DNA of 34,978 nt from assembly GCA_002708925.1 (NCBI GenBank), contig PAPN01000031.1, positions 1 through 34,978 of the forward strand, read 5' to 3'. Both the position numbers and the translations under genes were made by a program. The notes beneath the pieces are model-generated. The model saw only the letters and a program-made list of their open reading frames with translations. It was not told the DNA's origin and did no database searches. The DNA is from Paracoccaceae bacterium (GTDB taxonomy: Bacteria > Pseudomonadota > Alphaproteobacteria > Rhodobacterales > Rhodobacteraceae). Positions within the stretch are counted from its first letter, which is position 1. Each line of letters starts with the position of its first letter. This document shows positions 32,748-34,978 of the stretch, in pieces.

Positions 32748-33916
32748 CGTTGAACATTACTGCGGGCTTTATCCCGCTGGTGGACGCCGCCCCGCTGATC
32801 ATCGCCCGCGAACTGGGCTTTGCCGAAGAGGAAGGCCTGAACCTGGAGCTGCGCAAGGCCCCCAGCTGGGCCACGCTGCGCGACCTGCTGGCGCTGGGGC
32901 AGATCGAGGCGGCGCATATGCTTTCCCCCACCCCGGTTGCCATGGCTTTGGGCCTGGGCGGGATGACCACGCGGCTGGACGCGCTGTCGGTGATGTCGGT
33001 GAATGGCAATGTGATCGGCGTGTCCAAGGCGCTGGCCACCAAGCTGCACGCCGCCGGGCACGATTTCGATTTCAAATCCGCCCAAAAGGCCGGGCGCGCG
33101 CTGATCGCCACCGGCCAGAGGCTGCGGATCGGGGTGCCTTTCCCGTTCTCGATGCACGCCGAGCTGCTGTATTACTGGCTGAACTCGCTGGGACTGGCCG
33201 CGCCGCAATCGCTGGATATTCGCACCGTGCCGCCGCCGCTGATGGCGCAGGCGATTGCCGCCGATGAGATTGATGCCTTCTGCGTGGGCGAGCCTTGGGG
33301 CTCGATCACCGTGGAAAATGACGTGGGCGAGCTGTTGCTGCCCTGCGCCGCGATCTGGGGGTTTTCTCCGGAAAAAGTGCTGGCCGTGCGTCATGACTGG
33401 ACGGAATCCGACCCTGATCTGACCGGACGCCTGATGCGCGCGGTCTGGCGCGCCGGGCGCTGGCTGAACACCGAAGGCGCGCGCACGACGGCGGCCGAAA
33501 TCCTGTCGCGCAGCCATTACATCGCCGTCGCCCCCGAGGTGATCGACCGCGCCCTGACCGGGCAGTTGGTGATCTCGGCCCGCGGCGACGAGCGCGAGAC
33601 ACCGCATTTTCTGGAATTCCACGCCGGCGCCGCGACCTTCCCCTGGAAAAGCCAGGCCGCCTGGATCGGCGCGCAGATCGCCGGACGGATGGGGCTGGAC
33701 CGGACGCAGGCGATGCAGACCGCGCGGGCTGTGTTCCGCTCGGATCTGTACCGCACGCATCTGGCGCAAACCTCGGCCGAGATGCCCGGTGCCTCTGAAA
33801 AAGTCGAAGGCTCATTGGCCGAAAACACTGCCGTGGCCTCGGGGGGCGGGCAGCTCTATCTGCTGCGCGATCAGTTTTTCGATGGCCGCGTCTTTGATCC
33901 CTTTGCGGCGGCATGA
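32744..33916 (+). CDS. nasS: NasS nitrate/nitrite sensor (cytoplasmic NrtA homologue)
   Basis: A 390-residue protein of the NrtA/CmpA substrate-binding family without a signal peptide (MTLNITAGFIPLVDAAPL), hence cytoplasmic, as expected for NasS, which sequesters NasT until nitrate or nitrite binds. Family blocks are ELGFAEEEGLNLELRKAPSW, AHMLSPTPVAMALG and AFCVGEPWGS. It is paralogous to the transporter protein that starts at 34178 (compare FCVGEPWG with YCVGEPWN). Coupled to nasT by an ATGA overlap. Confidence 0.92.
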   Translation: MTLNITAGFIPLVDAAPLIIARELGFAEEEGLNLELRKAPSWATLRDLLALGQIEAAHMLSPTPVAMALGLGGMTTRLDALSVMSVNGNVIGVSKALATKLHAAGHDFDFKSAQKAGRALIATGQRLRIGVPFPFSMHAELLYYWLNSLGLAAPQSLDIRTVPPPLMAQAIAADEIDAFCVGEPWGSITVENDVGELLLPCAAIWGFSPEKVLAVRHDWTESDPDLTGRLMRAVWRAGRWLNTEGARTTAAEILSRSHYIAVAPEVIDRALTGQLVISARGDERETPHFLEFHAGAATFPWKSQAAWIGAQIAGRMGLDRTQAMQTARAVFRSDLYRTHLAQTSAEMPGASEKVEGSLAENTAVASGGGQLYLLRDQFFDGRVFDPFAAA

Positions 33917-34057
33917 TTAAAAAACAGGCAAAATCCCGCAGCCAGCGCCGCATCGCAGCAAAAACCGGGAAATTCGCGCCTGCGGGACTTGCTGAACCCG
34001 CCGAATCCCCCTCATCTTGGCCCACAAGACGTAACAAGGGCGTTGCGTCTATCGAAA

Positions 34058-34133
34058 TTCCCCGATGATCCGGGAAACCCTGAGCAAAGCCGCTCGACCC
34101 TCTGCATAGGCAGAGTGCGTCAGCGGCTTTTTT
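34058..34133 (+). promoter_or_regulatory. NasT-responsive two-hairpin leader with terminator
   Basis: P1: CCCG-ATGATC-CGGG (34061-34074). P2: TGAGC-AAAGCC-GCTCG (34081-34096), hexaloop with A1 and G4, the ANTAR target hallmark. Terminator: AAAGCCGCT (34086-34094) pairs with AGCGGCTTT (34122-34130) around an inner CTCTGC-ATAG-GCAGAG hairpin, with a run of T to 34133. P2 and terminator share bases, so they exclude each other. P1 loop has A rather than G at position 4. Confidence 0.85.
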
Positions 34134-34177
34134 GTTGTTCCGACTTTTCGGAGCGTTGAATAAAGGACAGACAGAGA

Positions 34178-34978
34178 ATGAAACGTATCGCCTCTATCCT
34201 GGCAGCCACGACCATGCTGGTGACCCCCGCGGCTGCAGAAATGCTGGACGTCGAAAAGGACGAACTGAAGTTCGGCTTCATCAAGCTGACCGACATGGCG
34301 CCCCTGGCTGTGGCCTATGAGAAAGGCTATTTCGAGGACGAAGGCCTGTTCGTGACCCTGGAAGCGCAGGCAAACTGGAAAGTCCTGCTGGACGGCGTGA
34401 TCTCGGGCACTTTGGACGGCGCGCATATGCTGGCCGGTCAGCCCCTGGCCGCCACCATCGGCTTCGGCACCGAGGCGCATATCATCACCCCCTTCTCGAT
34501 GGACCTGAACGGCAACGGCATCACCGTGTCGAACGAAATCTGGGCCCAGATGAAGGAACACATCCCCCATGACGCAGACGGCAAGCCGATCCACCCGATC
34601 AGCGCCGCCGCGCTGAAGCCCGTCGTTGAGAAATACAAGGACGAGGGCAAGCCCTTTAACATGGGCATGGTGTTCCCCGTGTCGACCCACAACTACGAAC
34701 TGCGTTACTGGCTGGCCGCTGGCGGGCTGGAGCCGGGCTTCTACAGCCCTGAAAACGTGACCGGCCAGATCGGCGCCGATGTGCTGCTGTCCGTGACGCC
34801 TCCGCCGCAGATGCCCGCCACCATGGAAGCCGGCACCATCTACGGCTACTGCGTGGGCGAGCCGTGGAACCAGCAGGCCGTGTTCAAAGGCATCGGTGTT
34901 CCGGTCATCACCGACTATGAGCTGTGGAAAAACAACCCCGAGAAGGTCTTTGGCCTGTCGGCAGAGTTCCAGCAGGAA
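34178..34978 (+). CDS. nrtA: Nitrate ABC transporter substrate-binding protein, 5' part
   Basis: The first 267 residues of an NrtA/NasF-type periplasmic binding protein. Residues 1-20 are a Sec signal peptide ([20 protein letters not shown]). Family blocks are [32 protein letters not shown] start, [27 protein letters not shown] and [13 protein letters not shown]. The gene is open to the window edge. AAAGGACAG precedes the ATG at 34178. The terminator leader 45 bp upstream means expression should depend on NasT, hence on nitrate or nitrite. Substrate could be nitrate, nitrite or cyanate; context favours nitrate. Confidence 0.9.
   Translation, partial: MKRIASILAATTMLVTPAAAEMLDVEKDELKFGFIKLTDMAPLAVAYEKGYFEDEGLFVTLEAQANWKVLLDGVISGTLDGAHMLAGQPLAATIGFGTEAHIITPFSMDLNGNGITVSNEIWAQMKEHIPHDADGKPIHPISAAALKPVVEKYKDEGKPFNMGMVFPVSTHNYELRYWLAAGGLEPGFYSPENVTGQIGADVLLSVTPPPQMPATMEAGTIYGYCVGEPWNQQAVFKGIGVPVITDYELWKNNPEKVFGLSAEFQQE

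Overview
The window is a high-GC, gene-dense alphaproteobacterial chromosome segment, most likely Rhodobacterales (Roseobacter/Paracoccus relatives). Pointers are a DUF1476 zeta-type ATP synthase inhibitor, a GTTC-N7-GTTC (alphaproteobacterial) LexA box, perfect FNR/FnrL boxes at a cytochrome bd locus, a free-standing corrinoid protein plus homocysteine methyltransferase (split methionine synthase), and a NasT/NasS nitrate system. I see no insertion sequence, prophage, CRISPR array, tRNA or rRNA.

Layout. 1-446: start of RNase E (minus strand, cut by the window edge). 882-2215: a secreted glycerophosphodiester phosphodiesterase behind an 11-bp periodic, Pho-box-like array. 2271-3194: an AT-richer island with one unknown putative lipoprotein. 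3195-8072 (minus): purC-purS-purQ followed by the two-component pair dctB-dctD, whose regulator lacks GAFTGA. 8262-13257: the zeta inhibitor, a homocysteine methyltransferase, two tandem Cys-rich proteins sharing a six-cysteine pattern, a LexA-box-controlled radical SAM protein, a corrinoid protein and a DUF1638 protein. 13429-17549: a hairpin-rich intergenic element, sufE, an unknown lipoprotein, rnd, purN and purM. 17708-24683: cytochrome bd genes (cydD-cydC-cydA-cydB-cydX, the last a 45-residue ORF) and a divergent Rrf2/NsrR-like regulator, with FNR boxes and a repeated palindrome at both promoters. 24816-28438: a gentisate pathway operon with a divergent MarR regulator. 28538-32018: nadA-nadB-nadC for de novo NAD synthesis. 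32163-34978: nasT-nasS, then a two-hairpin/terminator leader and a nitrate-type ABC substrate-binding protein cut by the window edge.

How the genes work together. The cyd region builds and assembles a quinol oxidase for low oxygen or nitric oxide stress, with regulator and sites in place. The gentisate operon turns 3-hydroxybenzoate into central metabolites, though no maleylpyruvate isomerase is present. The nas region carries the whole sensor (NasS), antiterminator (NasT) and RNA target upstream of the transporter. The methyltransferase, corrinoid protein and DUF1638 protein look like parts of a divided cobalamin-dependent methionine synthase. Functional calls rest on reading motifs by eye; no database search was run.
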